Both the position numbers and the translations under genes were made by a program. A stretch of 64,000 nucleotides of DNA from Acanthopleura granulata (Eukaryota; Mollusca; Polyplacophora; Chitonida; Chitonidae). Location: positions 47,140,032-47,204,031 of the forward strand of contig JABBOT010000080.1 in assembly GCA_016165875.1 (NCBI GenBank), written 5' to 3'. The notes under the pieces were generated by a model. It had not been told where the DNA came from. It did no database searches and saw only the letters and a list, made by a program, of their open reading frames with translations. This document shows, piece after piece, positions 60,701 to 63,175 of the stretch (the stretch's first letter is position 1; each line of letters opens with the position of its first letter).

Positions 60701-62867
60701 TGTTTTAGATGAATATATAACCTTGTGCGCATTTTTGTGTGGGTACATCAGTGACTGATTTGGCTAAAGCAGATTCATTCATTTGCTGGTGTCCAGATCC
60801 GGATCAGTTGACCGATGGTATTCTTCCAAATGTTATGTTTGACCTGTGCACCCTTGGTTATTTCAGCTGCTGCAGCCTACCCATTCTTGCCCCTCTACAC
60901 CCCGATGACACAATTAAAGCCTTACAACAATGCAGTGTATACACAGGCCAGCACGACAGGGCGCCCCAAGCGACCACAGCATGTGTCCAGTCAGTACCAA
61001 ATCGCAGAAACCCTGTCTTCATCTGGCGTCTCCTCACAGGTATGTCAACACACTACATTTAACCCAAGTCTTCCTCCCGTTTGCAGACTGATGACATTAC
61101 CAAAGATTCATGGAGGACTAAGATTTTGAGAACACACAACTCTTCAATCCAGCAGTTTGAGATTCAGCTTTGACTGATCAAGGATTACTCTGTATTGGTT
61201 TTTCCCTTTGTGCTTTTAATTCTGGCTTGTCATTGGTTTCCCTTAGGTTATGTTGGTGTCCCCTTTGGGTTGTATTTAGTGTTCTCTTTGGTTGTGTTTG
61301 GTTCCGGTCGTATTGAGTGGTTTCCCTGTGGGTTTCATTTGCTTTCCCCTTGGGTTGTATTTAATTTCACGGGTGTTGTGATTGGTTTCCCCTTGGGTTG
61401 TGTTTGGTCTAGTCGCCCCTTGGGTTAGGCTTAATTTCCCCTTGGGTTGTGTTTGGTTCCCCCTAGGGTTGTGTTTGGTTCAAAATGGGTTGTTTTTGAT
61501 TCCCATTGGGTTGTATTTGGTTCCCCCCTTTGGTTGTGTGCTGTTTCCTTCTCACCCAGAAATCAGTCATGGTAGAATTGAACTGATGTGTTCCACATTT
61601 TTTTTTTCGATAGAAAAAAAAGGAACAAATTATGTAAGTTGTTTATAAATTGAGTAAGTTGTGGATAGATTCTGTTCACTGGGACTGGCAAGCCAACTTG
61701 GGAGCACATTCAGATGAAAGGTAGGGAGAGCAGCTAAGTGTTCTCACAGAGATGTCCTGTCCAGACTGTCTGACCAAGAGCAACTTATGCCATAGTAGAA
61801 AACATGCTCATGGAAAGAAAGACCATTACAGGCTTAGTAATGGACCTTGTTTCAGCTTAAGGCTGTGAGAAAACCAAGGGTTATGACACAGAGGGTTCTG
61901 AATGTTTCATATTTTCATCATCGTAGTCGAGGGGCATGGCAGGTTGAGAACATGACAACAGTTCATAGATTTTCTGCAGTGTACCGTACAAGTAGGTGTC
62001 CAGGTTGTATTCCTTGTAGTCGCCAGTGATGCACATTCAGCATATTGGTGTGTGACAGCTGCCTGACAACTCCTACTTAACACCGAGTCATTCTGAATCA
62101 TTTACAGTGTGTATCCCTGTGCTGGAGAGGGTGGAAACCAGTGAATAAGTCGCATGCATCAAGGCATAAGATAGGATTGACGCTGCTGGTCAGCATGGGA
62201 TTTAGTCCACTGCTGCGGTGACACTATATTCTGTTTCACATACTCATAAACTGTTACCAGGTATAGAATATTGTATCGATTATAAGACTGGCGTAAAGCC
62301 GAGGAGCAGTTTTCATGCCACAGCAGGTGGATGTATGGAAGTATTGAATAAAGTGATTGGAGGGCAAACTGTATGATGCACTGTGGTTTAATTACGAACA
62401 GAAAAAGACACTTTCGCCACATCATTTTGTCATATGTACATGATTGTACCATGTAGGTGTACTTGATTGCTTTTTTCACTGTTTTTCATGTCTGCTGGAT
62501 TGATAACTGATTATGAAAACCATTTCTTTTATGTGCAAACTCACGTGGCATTAACACTGTACTTAAAAAAGAAAAGTAACCGAGGTTCCGAAAAGTTGTG
62601 TGTGTAAAGTTTTGTTATAACCAGCTGACTGTTTGGCTGAGGAATGAAATATTGCTGAATGTCTGAATTGGTTTTGTGTCTGTTCTTGTGTTGTAGCCTA
62701 ACAATGAGCGGAAAAAAACAATGTGTGCACGCCAAGCAAATCCAGGGCAAGGCAGCCAGGCGAATGGTCTTGTCTGGTCTGAGAGCTCTGATTCCTTGGA
62801 AGACACTACCTCATCGTTGCTGTATTTGCTTGAGTCTGACAGCCACAACAACAGCTCCTGTTTGGAG
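8544..62867 (+). CDS. per: period circadian clock protein gene, 20 exon positions, 3' incomplete
   Basis: PERIOD is the PAS-domain negative-limb protein of the animal circadian clock. In known animals it pairs with CRY or TIM, is phosphorylated by casein kinase 1, and represses CLOCK:BMAL/CYCLE in the nucleus. Joining exons 8544-8605, 20825-20905, 29798-29955, 30987-31105, 32651-32737, 33325-33433, 34692-34746, 35567-35790, 36911-36989, 40046-40152, 44257-44410, 44808-44919, 45808-45889, 46550-46596, 49469-49584, 49892-49980, 50370-50440 (or 50470-50540), 52602-53220, 60867-61039 and 62697-62867 gives 905 codons with no stop, and every junction phase matches. Domains: bHLH-like ~50-101, PAS-A ~141-297, PAS-B/PAC ~305-415, CK1-region ~505-545, SFGSSTK/VLVSE ~578-589, LTQETL ~630, SLLYLLESDS ~888-897. 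The last exon ends at a donor, so the C-terminus is outside the window. The start codon is the least certain part. Confidence 0.93.
9270..9385 (-). mobile_element. tRNA-derived SINE, head fragment
   Basis: On the minus strand it carries an A-box-like CTCAGTTGGTTAGCGCACTA and a B-box-like TGTGAGTTCAAGTCTGGC, the same head as the full SINE at 13830-14101. Only the 5' part is present. Confidence 0.65.
9679..9706. repeat. (AT)n microsatellite
   Basis: An uninterrupted AT dinucleotide run, followed by acatatacacacatg. Confidence 0.95.
9784..10010 (-). mobile_element. tRNA-derived SINE, degraded full-length copy
   Basis: Read on the plus strand from its tail: tttatttaattt, gaatgtttcacttacacgac, gcctgcattatggtggc, gaaacccacgaccatccc, gaggaagtcagcatgaactg and gtcattgtactgcgctagc. 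This is the same order as the 13830-14101 SINE. An ORF at 9721-10017 runs through it and is spurious. Confidence 0.75.
10318..10471 (+). mobile_element. tRNA-derived SINE, 3' part with A-tail
   Basis: Contains cctgccataatgctggcggc, then gtaagtgaagtattcttgag, then aaccacaattgaataaatca, then an A run ending at about 10471. It matches the 3' half of the SINE family in the opposite orientation to the two neighbouring copies. Confidence 0.75.
10472..11393. other. intron 1 sequence, nothing recognised
   Basis: No exon-like ORF with splice borders is seen. A C-run (ccccccccccgcc) lies at about 11115. CACGTG occurs at 10832. Confidence 0.5.
11394..12345 (+). pseudogene. degenerate Tc1/mariner-like transposase and element remnant
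   Basis: Reading in more than one frame gives the order of a Tc1-family transposase. An HTH-like stretch comes first (REHAISMLVTGM, then VARALKVNVSVISCLRRR). A DRYIRLLHL-like segment (QNRHIRLLHLHDCFRPATAT) follows, then the catalytic-region phrases FQHDNAHRHVAAVC and NWPAY with TEHLWDVLNRR, and a C-terminal EWENNQQVTIEDLSRSM. Stops and frameshifts interrupt it, so it cannot be active. CTGAACAAAAATATAAAC at 11401 looks like a Tc1-type left terminus; no matching right terminus is visible after 12345. Minus-strand ORFs at 11555-12530 are shadows. Confidence 0.85.
12386..12568 (+). pseudogene. YQFEP-motif coding fragment, copy 1
   Basis: The ORF starts MDSSYTEADLLLYQFEPIVD. A second locus at 56423-56524 has MDSCCTKTNILPYQFEPIVD. 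The shared YQFEPIVD in the same setting means both derive from one coding source. YQFEP near the N-terminus recalls proteins annotated as P2X7-like in marine invertebrates, but this is recollection only. It lies directly after the Tc1 relic. Confidence 0.4.
13471..13683 (+). mobile_element. MITE copy 2
   Basis: The right end tataggtcatttactg followed by TA matches the family TIR (CAGTAAATGACC) with a TA target. The interior has ttttggtgctgaaacttcct. The left end (atatgacatgaaatttgg) is degraded. About 213 bp. Confidence 0.55.
13830..14101 (-). mobile_element. tRNA-derived SINE with target-site duplication
   Basis: On the minus strand the head reads CCGTGGCTCAGTCGGTTAGT (A box TGGCTCAGTCGG), followed about 40 bases on by GTGAGTTCAAGACC (B box). 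A conserved body and an AAATAAATAAAT tail follow. The flanks aggcagcccttga (13817-13829) and aggtagcccttga (14102-14114) are a 13-bp target-site duplication with one mismatch. It resembles the V-SINE/RUDI type described in molluscs; that family name is an inference. Pieces of the same family recur through the window. Confidence 0.88.
14115..15587. other. intron 1 sequence with a small duplication
   Basis: A 29-bp direct repeat with the core cccacagcttgttgaa occurs at about 14860 and 14890. Nothing else is recognised. Confidence 0.45.
15588..15983 (+). CDS. Cys/His-rich ORF of unknown function
   Basis: An open frame of 131 codons. A hydrophobic stretch (about residues 28-56) comes first, followed by an acidic stretch and a Cys/His cluster: CDNC, then VHHHHGCGH, then CVACDNCSCG. 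The spacing (CxxC, HHHHxCxH, CxxCxxCxC) looks metal-binding, but I do not recognise the family. A T-rich tract and tgagctcag just upstream of the cluster (about 15774) and tcttgtg|gtattg after it could be weak splice borders. It could equally be a chance ORF or a pseudogene inside intron 1 of per. Confidence 0.25.
   Translation: MFGHSPGTQAQTNSAGFLIQGSDIEQIRFFFMDLFCILVSVIHFFFFPFLACLIYGMFPDELSVELYTDDYFSDDGDKYVCDNCYYYVHHHHGCGHDLSEWDNICVACDNCSCGIVNIIFILCKLLTHMQS
15984..17330. other. intron 1 sequence, homopolymer C tract
   Basis: A run of about 17 C residues lies at 16318-16334. The ORF at 16875-17111 shows no recognisable feature. Confidence 0.45.
17837..18178 (+). CDS. candidate alternative 5' exon of period, or unrelated ORF
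   Basis: A 113-codon ORF with a basic stretch (RTKRKRRLL) followed by an acidic and Ser/Cys-rich stretch (DEDDSDSFCSYSMSTSSSC, then SHCSDCFHG). From ATG 17885 to a weak donor (CATGG|GTCCGT) at 18078 the length is 194 bases, phase 2, the phase exon 2 needs. SYSMSTSSS also recalls NYSMSISNS in exon 1. CACGTG hexamers lie upstream at 17331 and 17714. The donor is poor and no transcript is available, so the link to per is a hypothesis. Confidence 0.25.
   Translation: MTYEFLPFWITLAQSKMASLKAQRNCSTRTKRKRRLLINWPCFYHALEMEISQDEDDSDSFCSYSMSTSSSCSHCSDCFHGSVVTNSWSSRIPLDTMLLFERNMHACIMCLYF
18179..19349. other. intron 1 sequence, nothing recognised
   Basis: No exon-like ORF with splice borders is seen. ORF 18879-19163 ends in a lysine run encoded by an A tract and is not convincing. 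Confidence 0.45.
19350..19455. repeat. 35-bp tandem repeat, 3 copies
   Basis: The phrase gtacagctgtgatctc starts at 19350, 19385 and 19420. Confidence 0.92.
20151..20310. repeat. 85-bp direct duplication
   Basis: The phrase ggtataagttatttagt starts at 20151 and 20236. Both copies end with tttcagatgcagtaatgtca, a phrase related to the array that follows. Confidence 0.88.
20311..20760. repeat. minisatellite of about 45-55 bp abutting exon 2, exon-like units
   Basis: About nine diverged units share cttcagat(g/c)(t/c)a, gtgatatc, gtaggcaactg(g/a)cacag and ttgttgactg(c). The order and many bases match exon 2 itself, which reads ttcagatccagtagtag, then atatcgtgcagctcaggcag, then tgacacagttgatgattgc. 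Several units contain TTCAG followed by AT, as at the true acceptor. Confidence 0.85.
20825..20905 (+). CDS. per: period exon 2
   Basis: Acceptor gtgtttcag and donor TGCAG|GTGAGT. With the AG carried from exon 1 it reads RSSSSISISCSSGSD, then TVDDCPSSSGC, a Ser-rich N-terminal segment. It is 81 bp and enters and leaves in phase 2, so it can be skipped without changing frame. It sits at the end of an array of look-alike units. Confidence 0.85.
20906..23940. other. intron 2, proximal part
   Basis: No gene recognised. Short ORFs at 21612-21908, 21957-22181 and 22498-22698 show no domain and no good splice borders. Confidence 0.5.
23941..24722. repeat. CATCCTTCCT-type pyrimidine-rich minisatellite, block 1
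   Basis: Variable units built on catccttcct(c/t)atacatgat run through this block, with frequent tatacatac inserts. ORFs on both strands here (for example 24168-24539 and 24311-24646) only reflect the repeat. Confidence 0.93.
24723..24755. repeat. (TA)n then T-run
   Basis: A TA dinucleotide run followed by about 11 T residues marks the border between the minisatellite and the retrotransposon fragment. Confidence 0.9.
24756..26400 (+). mobile_element. broken non-LTR retrotransposon (jockey-like RT end plus RNase H)
   Basis: Plus-strand translation gives the C-terminal part of a reverse transcriptase: IFDSKLAFIPHIKTLKAKC, LLNMYCSLVRSKFNYGSIIY and, after the nested array, LDVVPDLRLSLGLFRTSP. 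An RNase H-like region follows at about 25800-26160: KFIYTDG, then FSTKARAILLALSYV, then FCCIPSHTGIQGNTVADRKA. Stops and shifts break the frame and most of the 5' end is missing. The element sits between two blocks of the CATCCTTCC minisatellite, so it probably inserted into an existing array. Confidence 0.85.
24971..25378. repeat. 64-bp chimeric tandem repeat inside the retrotransposon, about 6.4 copies
   Basis: ttggatgtggt starts at 24971, 25035, 25099, 25163, 25227, 25291 and 25355. Each unit joins a piece of the retrotransposon (ttggatgtggtaccttaa) to a piece of the neighbouring minisatellite (acatgatccatccttcctta). Each also carries an ATGTGGT...ACCACAT hairpin with a 7-base loop. Confidence 0.95.
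26440..27060. repeat. 53/74-bp minisatellite, block 2
   Basis: The 53-bp unit starts gtaccatccttcctcacac and contains atgatctaccttcatgcaca. From about 26740 it alternates with a 21-bp insert (cttacttgtaccatccttcct) to make 74-bp units. Start codons in the repeat recur at 26675, 26728, 26802, 26876 and 26950. Confidence 0.95.
27061..27870. repeat. about 105-bp higher-order minisatellite, block 3
   Basis: acttgtaacatccacctgca recurs near 27342, 27446 and 27551, with intervening cttactcacatatgtaccat and tcctcacacatgtgccctt. The 275-codon ORF at 27147-27974 is translation of this repeat and is not treated as a gene. Confidence 0.9.
27935..28030 (+). mobile_element. SINE 3' fragment
   Basis: gtttcctccaactataatgc, tggctgccgtcaaatatttt, then caagtatggcataaaactcc and aatcag match the 3' half of the SINE family. 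Confidence 0.7.
28031..28769. other. intron 2 sequence, nothing recognised
   Basis: No exon-like ORF with borders or known repeat is seen. Confidence 0.45.
28770..29480 (+). repeat. diverged repeat of about 130-140 bp units with AAGGTCA motifs
   Basis: Units share ctaactttc(a/t)aa, then aactttg(c/t)agaa, then a tactttgcacaaatgttc phrase, then gccaaggtcattagctcaa and aaggtcacc. About four units are seen, preceded by gtctgtccgtccatctgttt. TCAAGGTCA occurs at 28891, 28897 and 29182. This looks like a dispersed repeat; its class is not known to me. Confidence 0.7.
29798..29955 (+). CDS. per: period exon 3 (bHLH-like segment)
   Basis: Acceptor tgttatttcag and donor AAAG|GTAGAT. It encodes SLDMLQRRTKRKDKVKGFL, KELKTMVNLEKP and TLSTLEHVVNSMRKIK. 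A basic start followed by KELK and a STLxTLxxxxxxxxxxK helix is the pattern of the HLH-like region before PAS-A in PER proteins. Enters in phase 2 and leaves in phase 1. Confidence 0.95.
29956..30986. other. intron 3
   Basis: Contains short direct repeats of gatagggtaga at about 30220 and the 105-bp tandem repeat listed separately. Confidence 0.7.
30541..30857. repeat. 105-bp tandem repeat, 3 copies
   Basis: gttggcatgatatgagtttc starts at 30541, 30646 and 30751. Copies are nearly identical (for example attaagggtt against attaatcgtt). Confidence 0.95.
30987..31105 (+). CDS. per: period exon 4
   Basis: Acceptor tctctgtag and donor GACGAA|GTAAGT. It encodes AQQMESDKDTRSQHSRDDLE, then SGFQSFTTASEEGTAQNTDE, the acidic/Ser linker between the HLH-like segment and PAS-A. 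Enters in phase 1 and leaves in phase 0. Confidence 0.9.
31106..32650. other. intron 4
   Basis: No exon or known element is seen before 32340, where a 95-bp repeat starts. Confidence 0.7.
32340..32562. repeat. 95-bp tandem repeat, about 2.4 copies, just upstream of exon 5
   Basis: at(a/c)ggtagtt starts at 32341, 32436 and 32531; tacaccatgaactc and tctgttggtg recur between them. Confidence 0.88.
32651..32737 (+). CDS. per: period exon 5 (start of PAS-A)
   Basis: Acceptor atgcccacag and donor CCTGCA|GTAAGT. It encodes DVLLLVLSPWAGIVENISKN, then VKHLLGYPA. It is the first PAS-A strand followed by the helix ending in LGYP, the usual PAS signature before the next exon's D-hydrophobic-G turn. It is 87 bp, phase 0 to 0. 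Confidence 0.93.
32856..33070 (+). mobile_element. tRNA-derived SINE, plus strand
   Basis: The head tctgtggcatatgggctagc is followed by a B-box-like ctgagttcaagtccagctca, then gggaagatctgccagtaacc, then attgctggccaccattgt, then attcttgagtatggcaaaaa. It lies about 120 bp downstream of the exon 5 donor, in the same sense as the gene. Confidence 0.8.
33325..33433 (+). CDS. per: period exon 6 (PAS-A)
   Basis: Acceptor atttctcag and donor AATG|GTAAGA. It encodes DMILGQPLADFIGVQDHQTL, then TKILSLDVPEIDKLEN. This is the PAS-A helix and turn after LGYP (GQPLADFI, V-x-D-H-x-T-L). Phase 0 to 1. Confidence 0.95.
33434..34691. other. intron 6
   Basis: Nothing recognised. Confidence 0.7.
34692..34746 (+). 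CDS. per: period exon 7 (PAS-A)
   Basis: Acceptor tgtgtgttcag and donor CTAAG|GTAAGT. A 55-bp microexon that encodes ATLDPISAEDGRKMYFSL plus the start of the R codon. It gives the RKxYFSLR strand of PAS-A. Phase 1 to 2. It is too short to appear as an ORF and was found by reading. Confidence 0.92.
34747..35566. other. intron 7
   Basis: Nothing recognised. Confidence 0.7.
35567..35790 (+). CDS. per: period exon 8 (end of PAS-A)
   Basis: Acceptor ctcctacag and donor ACAGAG|GTAGGG. It encodes RTYKGLDKGFNMRAGNRF, IPFEVKIMVKSLRE and GKRTCVVLRCSALETSYR. The RxYKGLxxGF strand and C-VVLRCSAL strand are the last PAS-A strands of PER, with a PER-type insert between them. Phase 2 to 1. Confidence 0.95.
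35791..36910. other. intron 8
   Basis: Holds a SINE copy at about 36218-36398 and nothing else recognised. Confidence 0.7.
36218..36398 (+). mobile_element. SINE, diverged, plus strand
   Basis: gactctgagttcaagcctag (B-box region), catgggtttccttggtttcc, atgaagatggctactgttgt and gtattcttgagtgtggcgtt appear in family order. The minus-strand ORF at 36108-36458 overlaps it and is spurious. Confidence 0.65.
36911..36989 (+). CDS. per: period exon 9 (start of PAS-B)
   Basis: Acceptor tttgttgtag and donor AGAAA|GTAAGT. It encodes GPQCTPENRTFTTKHNKEF, then IYSTLHR. FTTKHxxxF is the FTxRHxxxG-like first strand of PER PAS-B. The codon AA|T completes N with exon 10. Phase 1 to 2. Confidence 0.94.
37215..37375 (+). 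mobile_element. SINE 3' part, plus strand
   Basis: cggctgtgggtttaccccgg, then taccataatgctggccaccg, then tcatgtaagtgaaatatttt and tggcataaaatcgcaatt. Confidence 0.75.
37795..37981 (+). mobile_element. SINE, plus strand, with ATAA tail
   Basis: gttgggagatctgcctgcaa, then gatgctggctgcctgcatat, then aagtgaaatattgtagacaa, then aaacaccaatcagataaata with further ataaata. The minus-strand ORF 37790-38017 is spurious. Confidence 0.8.
38056..39707. repeat. 47-bp minisatellite, about 35 copies, in the PAS-B intron
   Basis: The consensus unit starts ggcac(a/g)tataattgtgagc, continues with gtcatgag(a/g)tcagt, and ends (a/g)tagtacaggttta. Variants come in blocks: gtgtcatgagatc at the left, cacgtata from about 38830, gcgcgtata at about 39326-39550, then a return to cacgta and cacata. 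One unit is interrupted at about 39120-39150. It lies about 340 bp before exon 10. Confidence 0.97.
39785..39976 (+). mobile_element. SINE, diverged, plus strand
   Basis: The tail aaaaattcttgagtatggcg, then ttgaacaacaatcaaataaa and tgaataa matches the family. The body is degraded. Confidence 0.6.
40046..40152 (+). CDS. per: period exon 10 (PAS-B)
   Basis: Acceptor gatctccag and donor ACAA|GTGAGT. It encodes NAITLLGYLPQEFIGSSVFD, then YYHPDDLSELYHIYQT. LGYLPQ-hydrophobic-G-S-hydrophobic-D-x-Y-H-x-D-D-L is a diagnostic PER PAS-B sequence. Phase 2 to 1. Its last ten bases and its donor are repeated downstream in a 49-bp array. Confidence 0.98.
40144..40486 (+). repeat. 49-bp tandem repeat copying the exon 10 5' splice site, 7 copies
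   Basis: Each unit is accagacaagtgagtt(t/g)a, then tcttgacttactcagcacag, then gttagatcctt. Copies start at 40144, 40193, 40242, 40291, 40340, 40389 and 40438. The donor position is GT at 40153, 40202, 40251, 40300 and 40349, but AT at 40398 and 40447. Confidence 0.96.
41805..42045 (+). mobile_element. SINE, plus strand
   Basis: cacctgtgagttcaagtcta (B box), then tggtcatgggttttcaccag, gctctgcccagtttcctaaa, accatgatggtggctgccgt, and gtgaaatattcttgagtttg. Confidence 0.78.
42416..42629 (+). mobile_element. MITE copy 3
   Basis: Left end GTAAATGACCTAAAATTTTT. Right end attttaaatcatttactgg is its inverse. The interior has gcaaatagatgtcatttaat and tgttgctgaaatcaacattt. About 214 bp. Confidence 0.72.
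44257..44410 (+). CDS. per: period exon 11 (PAS-B/PAC)
   Basis: Acceptor ggtgtgttgtag and donor ATCAG|GTGGGT. It encodes IVCNEEKPYKSKPFRLRVKN, then GDFIVVETEWSAVINKWSRE, then IEFVIGQHTII. KSKPFRxxxxNG-x-hydrophobic-ETEWS and the EFVIGxH strand are typical of PER. Phase 1 to 2. Confidence 0.98.
44808..44919 (+). CDS. per: period exon 12
   Basis: Acceptor ctgatttcag and donor ACCAAG|GTGAGA. It encodes RGPNNPNVFECSLCQPK, then KFILQEKIRKLITK. RGPxNPxVF follows the last PAS-B strand in PER; the basic helix after it matches the PAS-B C-terminal helix. Phase 2 to 0. Confidence 0.95.
44920..45807. other. intron 12
   Basis: Nothing recognised. Minus-strand ORFs at 45139-45688 are not supported. Confidence 0.7.
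45808..45889 (+). CDS. per: period exon 13 (basic stretch)
   Basis: Acceptor ttctttttcag and donor AGCA|GTAAGT. It encodes GSESSSGENLFSVPKARGKK, then KEKPEKS. The KARGKKKEK run could act as a nuclear-localisation signal; that role is inferred. Phase 0 to 1. Confidence 0.9.
46550..46596 (+). CDS. per: period exon 14 (microexon)
   Basis: Acceptor ctcttttcag and donor TTCCAG|GTAAGC. 47 bp, encoding IPFAVEKIPETVKEFQ. Phase 1 to 0, fitting both neighbours. Confidence 0.88.
46597..49468. other. intron 14
   Basis: No gene recognised. An (AT)n run lies at 49377-49394, just before exon 15. Confidence 0.7.
49377..49394. repeat. (AT)n microsatellite
   Basis: AT dinucleotide run, 75 bp before the exon 15 acceptor. 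Confidence 0.9.
49469..49584 (+). CDS. per: period exon 15 (candidate CK1-binding segment)
   Basis: Acceptor tcgtctttag and donor AGAAG|GTTAGT. It encodes ERRAQSPSVSDPLSPSQDVY, then DVNPSMTYEHLNYKTNIR. YExLNYxxNIxRFLxSQP, completed by exon 16, resembles the conserved helix of the PER casein-kinase-1-binding region. SPS/SP sites may be phosphorylated; this is inferred. Phase 0 to 2. Confidence 0.93.
49892..49980 (+). CDS. per: period exon 16
   Basis: Acceptor attaacttcag and donor TCCG|GTAATA. It encodes RFLLSQPKTYSSVESAEKK, then SLSCLEEEDVS. It continues the CK1-region helix (RFLLSQP) into a Ser cluster and an acidic end. Phase 2 to 1. Confidence 0.92.
50370..50440 (+). CDS. per: period exon 17, copy a
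   Basis: Acceptor acctttcag and donor ACAAAG|GTAGGA. It encodes DEYIQATLVDFAVPKP, then PSFGSSTK. PSFGSSTK joined to VLVSE of exon 18 is a strongly conserved PER segment. 71 bp, phase 1 to 0. A second copy follows after 29 bp. Confidence 0.93.
50470..50540 (+). CDS. per: period exon 17, copy b (duplicate)
   Basis: It has the same acceptor, donor and encoded peptide as copy a. The gap to copy a is 29 bp, too short for a normal intron. Using both copies would also shift the frame, since 71 is not a multiple of 3. Reading straight through from copy a meets TGA at 50471-50473. So only one copy can be in a productive transcript. Confidence 0.85.
50541..52601. other. intron 17
   Basis: Contains diverged repeat phrases (ggaagaaccctgtt, ttcaaggtcattgggcc) at 51540-51800, related to those at 57.8-58.6 kb. 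The ORF at 51043-51249 has no donor and is not an exon. Confidence 0.65.
52602..53220 (+). CDS. per: period exon 18 (large exon, LTQETL segment)
   Basis: Acceptor gttgtgattag and donor CCAATG|GTAAGC. 619 bp, phase 0 to 1. It starts VLVSEQEPREEIKEDI, then has LPITLTQETLRAHTKMQEKL (compare the TLTESLL-x-KHN segment of insect PER), GSHRLKRVHSPERDV, and a Pro/Ser/Met-rich end with MQWSYYPTN. The density of acidic residues at the start and Pro/Ser later is typical of the PER C-terminal half. LKRVHSPE could be a basic signal with an SP site; this is inferred. Confidence 0.96.
53340..53720. repeat. diverged tandem repeat of about 180 bp
   Basis: gtgatgtcttcagaagtagt, then gcatgaattgaactcaggtt, then gagcacaataacatgagggg recurs as gtgatattgtaagaagtact, then gtattcagctcagggtttgc, then gagcacaataacacaagggg. 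A third partial copy begins at about 53680. Confidence 0.75.
53985..54093 (+). mobile_element. SINE 3' end, plus strand
   Basis: tggtttcctcccaccataat, then gttggtggttgtcgtataag, then tgaaatattcttgagtaaac and an ATAA-repeat tail to 54093. Confidence 0.85.
54120..54900. repeat. diverged tandem repeat of about 170-200 bp
   Basis: Four or so units share cagaatgctactcctccag, then tttttgtctgatttcagtg, then aaacttgg/tacaagtgt, then a gactacatcaagatacata phrase, then ttcagtttt. ORFs here are fragments. Confidence 0.65.
55495..56110. repeat. 48-bp minisatellite with 187-bp higher-order duplication
   Basis: The unit is ttgtcattgtcaggcatggg, then acattcccttgtggtgtgag, then acacttgc. About 12 copies are seen. 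A four-unit block of 187 bp is duplicated (start codons at 55571 and 55758). As 48 is divisible by 3, both strands show open 16-residue repeats; these are not genes. Confidence 0.95.
56423..56524 (+). pseudogene. YQFEP-motif coding fragment, copy 2
   Basis: A short plus-strand frame MDSCCTKTNILPYQFEPIVD continues DDFEVHYSSAQTFI and stops. It matches the locus at 12386 in the YQFEPIVD core and in position from the Met, so both are copies of one source. Confidence 0.4.
57643..57765. repeat. inverted repeat, 50-bp arms, 23-bp spacer
   Basis: The left arm 57643-57692 (ttgttgtgtaacc at its outer end, gtcaaatc at its inner end) pairs with the right arm 57716-57765 (gatttgac at its inner end, ggttacacaacaa at its outer end), with about 7 mismatches in 50. 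CCTGG(T/C)AT outside both arms suggests the arms extend a little further with a gap. Confidence 0.9.
57800..58640 (+). repeat. diverged tandem repeat of about 300 bp
   Basis: ttctctctcttgaacagttt, then acacttgcatttaggtatta, then ggaagagccctatcgatttt recurs in altered form at about 58180-58250, 58300-58360 and 58500-58600. A related start (ctctctcttgagcagtttac) lies at about 57007. Confidence 0.6.
58825..59045 (+). mobile_element. MITE copy 4, best-preserved ends
   Basis: The left end (58825-58851, TACTGTAAATGACCTAAAAT and on) and the reverse complement of the right end (59019-59045, TACCCTAAATGGCTTAAAAT and on) agree at 21 of 27 positions. TA flanks the CTGTAAATG / CATTTAGGG core on both sides, as expected for a Tc1/mariner-type TA target. 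The interior has ttctggtgataaaacttgca and acaagccttaaaacaacttt. 221 bp, no coding capacity. Confidence 0.78.
59785..59985 (+). mobile_element. MITE copy 5
   Basis: It shares actgcattttagaggtaaat, tttggtgctgaaacttacat, aacaagccttgttacacctt and the right end taggtcatttagggtaa with copy 4. The left end is worn. Confidence 0.7.
60867..61039 (+). CDS. per: period exon 19
   Basis: Acceptor ggttatttcag and donor TCACAG|GTATGT. It encodes AAAAYPFLPLYTPMTQLKPY, then NNAVYTQASTTGRPKRPQHV, then QYQIAETLSSSGVSSQ. Phase 1 to 0, which fits the G left by exon 18. It is the Pro/Tyr/Ser-rich C-terminal region; RPKRP is a small basic patch. ORF 60739-61062 covers the same bases in a different frame and is a shadow. 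Confidence 0.88.
61190..61560. repeat. irregular G/T-rich repeat
   Basis: Variants of ttccccttgggttgtgtttggtt recur at uneven spacing. ORFs 61195-61428 and 61382-61648 come from it. Confidence 0.85.
61561..62696. other. intron 19, distal part
   Basis: Nothing recognised beyond short ORFs on both strands. Confidence 0.6.
62697..62867 (+). CDS. per: period exon 20 (last in window)
   Basis: Acceptor tgtgttgtag and donor TTGGAG|GTTAGT. It encodes PNNERKKTMCARQANPG, SQANGLVWSESSDSLED and TTSSLLYLLESDSHNN. The SSLLYLLESDS stretch matches the SSLLxLLL-type conserved C-terminal motif of PER. 171 bp, phase 0 to 0. The frame continues beyond, so more exons lie to the right. Confidence 0.93.
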
Positions 62868-62959
62868 GTTAGTCACCTGCAAGCTTATATCCACATTTAT
62901 TATATTCATTTGTAGAGTTTGTTCTAATTAAGGATTTTGAGCCCCCCTCTCCCCAACCC

Positions 62960-63175
62960 CTGTTCCGACTAATTTCTGCTGCGCATCAAGCCATATGGTG
63001 TTCGTGTACATAAACTTTTGCCAATTATCTATGTGCACAAACAGGCGTTCACATTCAGGTATAATTGCCCCATCTCTTGTCCGGCTAATTTCTGCTGCAC
63101 ATCAAGCCATGTGGTATCTGCGTACATAAACTTTTGCCAATTATCTATGTGCACAAACAGACGTTCGCACACATA
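62960..63175. repeat. 116-bp direct duplication
   Basis: aatttctgctgc(g/a)catcaag starts at 62971 and 63087, and acataaacttttgccaatta follows in both copies. Confidence 0.9.

Larger units (their letters stand above)
53221..60866. other. intron 18, 7.6 kb, repeat-rich
   Basis: Holds a duplicated stretch at 53300-53720, a SINE end, diverged repeats at 54.1-54.9 kb, a 48-bp array, a YQFEP fragment, a hairpin, diverged repeats at 57.8-58.6 kb and two MITEs. No exon with matching phase was recognised, but a small exon could be missed. Confidence 0.7.

Noticed and set aside
60739..61062. 107-codon ORF in the exon 19 area
   Set aside because: Different frame from the phase-matched exon 60867-61039.
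318..62547. Clustering of CACGTG E-boxes in a clock gene
   Set aside because: About a dozen were noticed in 64 kb, close to what base composition predicts; only the pair near 17.3-17.7 kb was kept, as a weak point.
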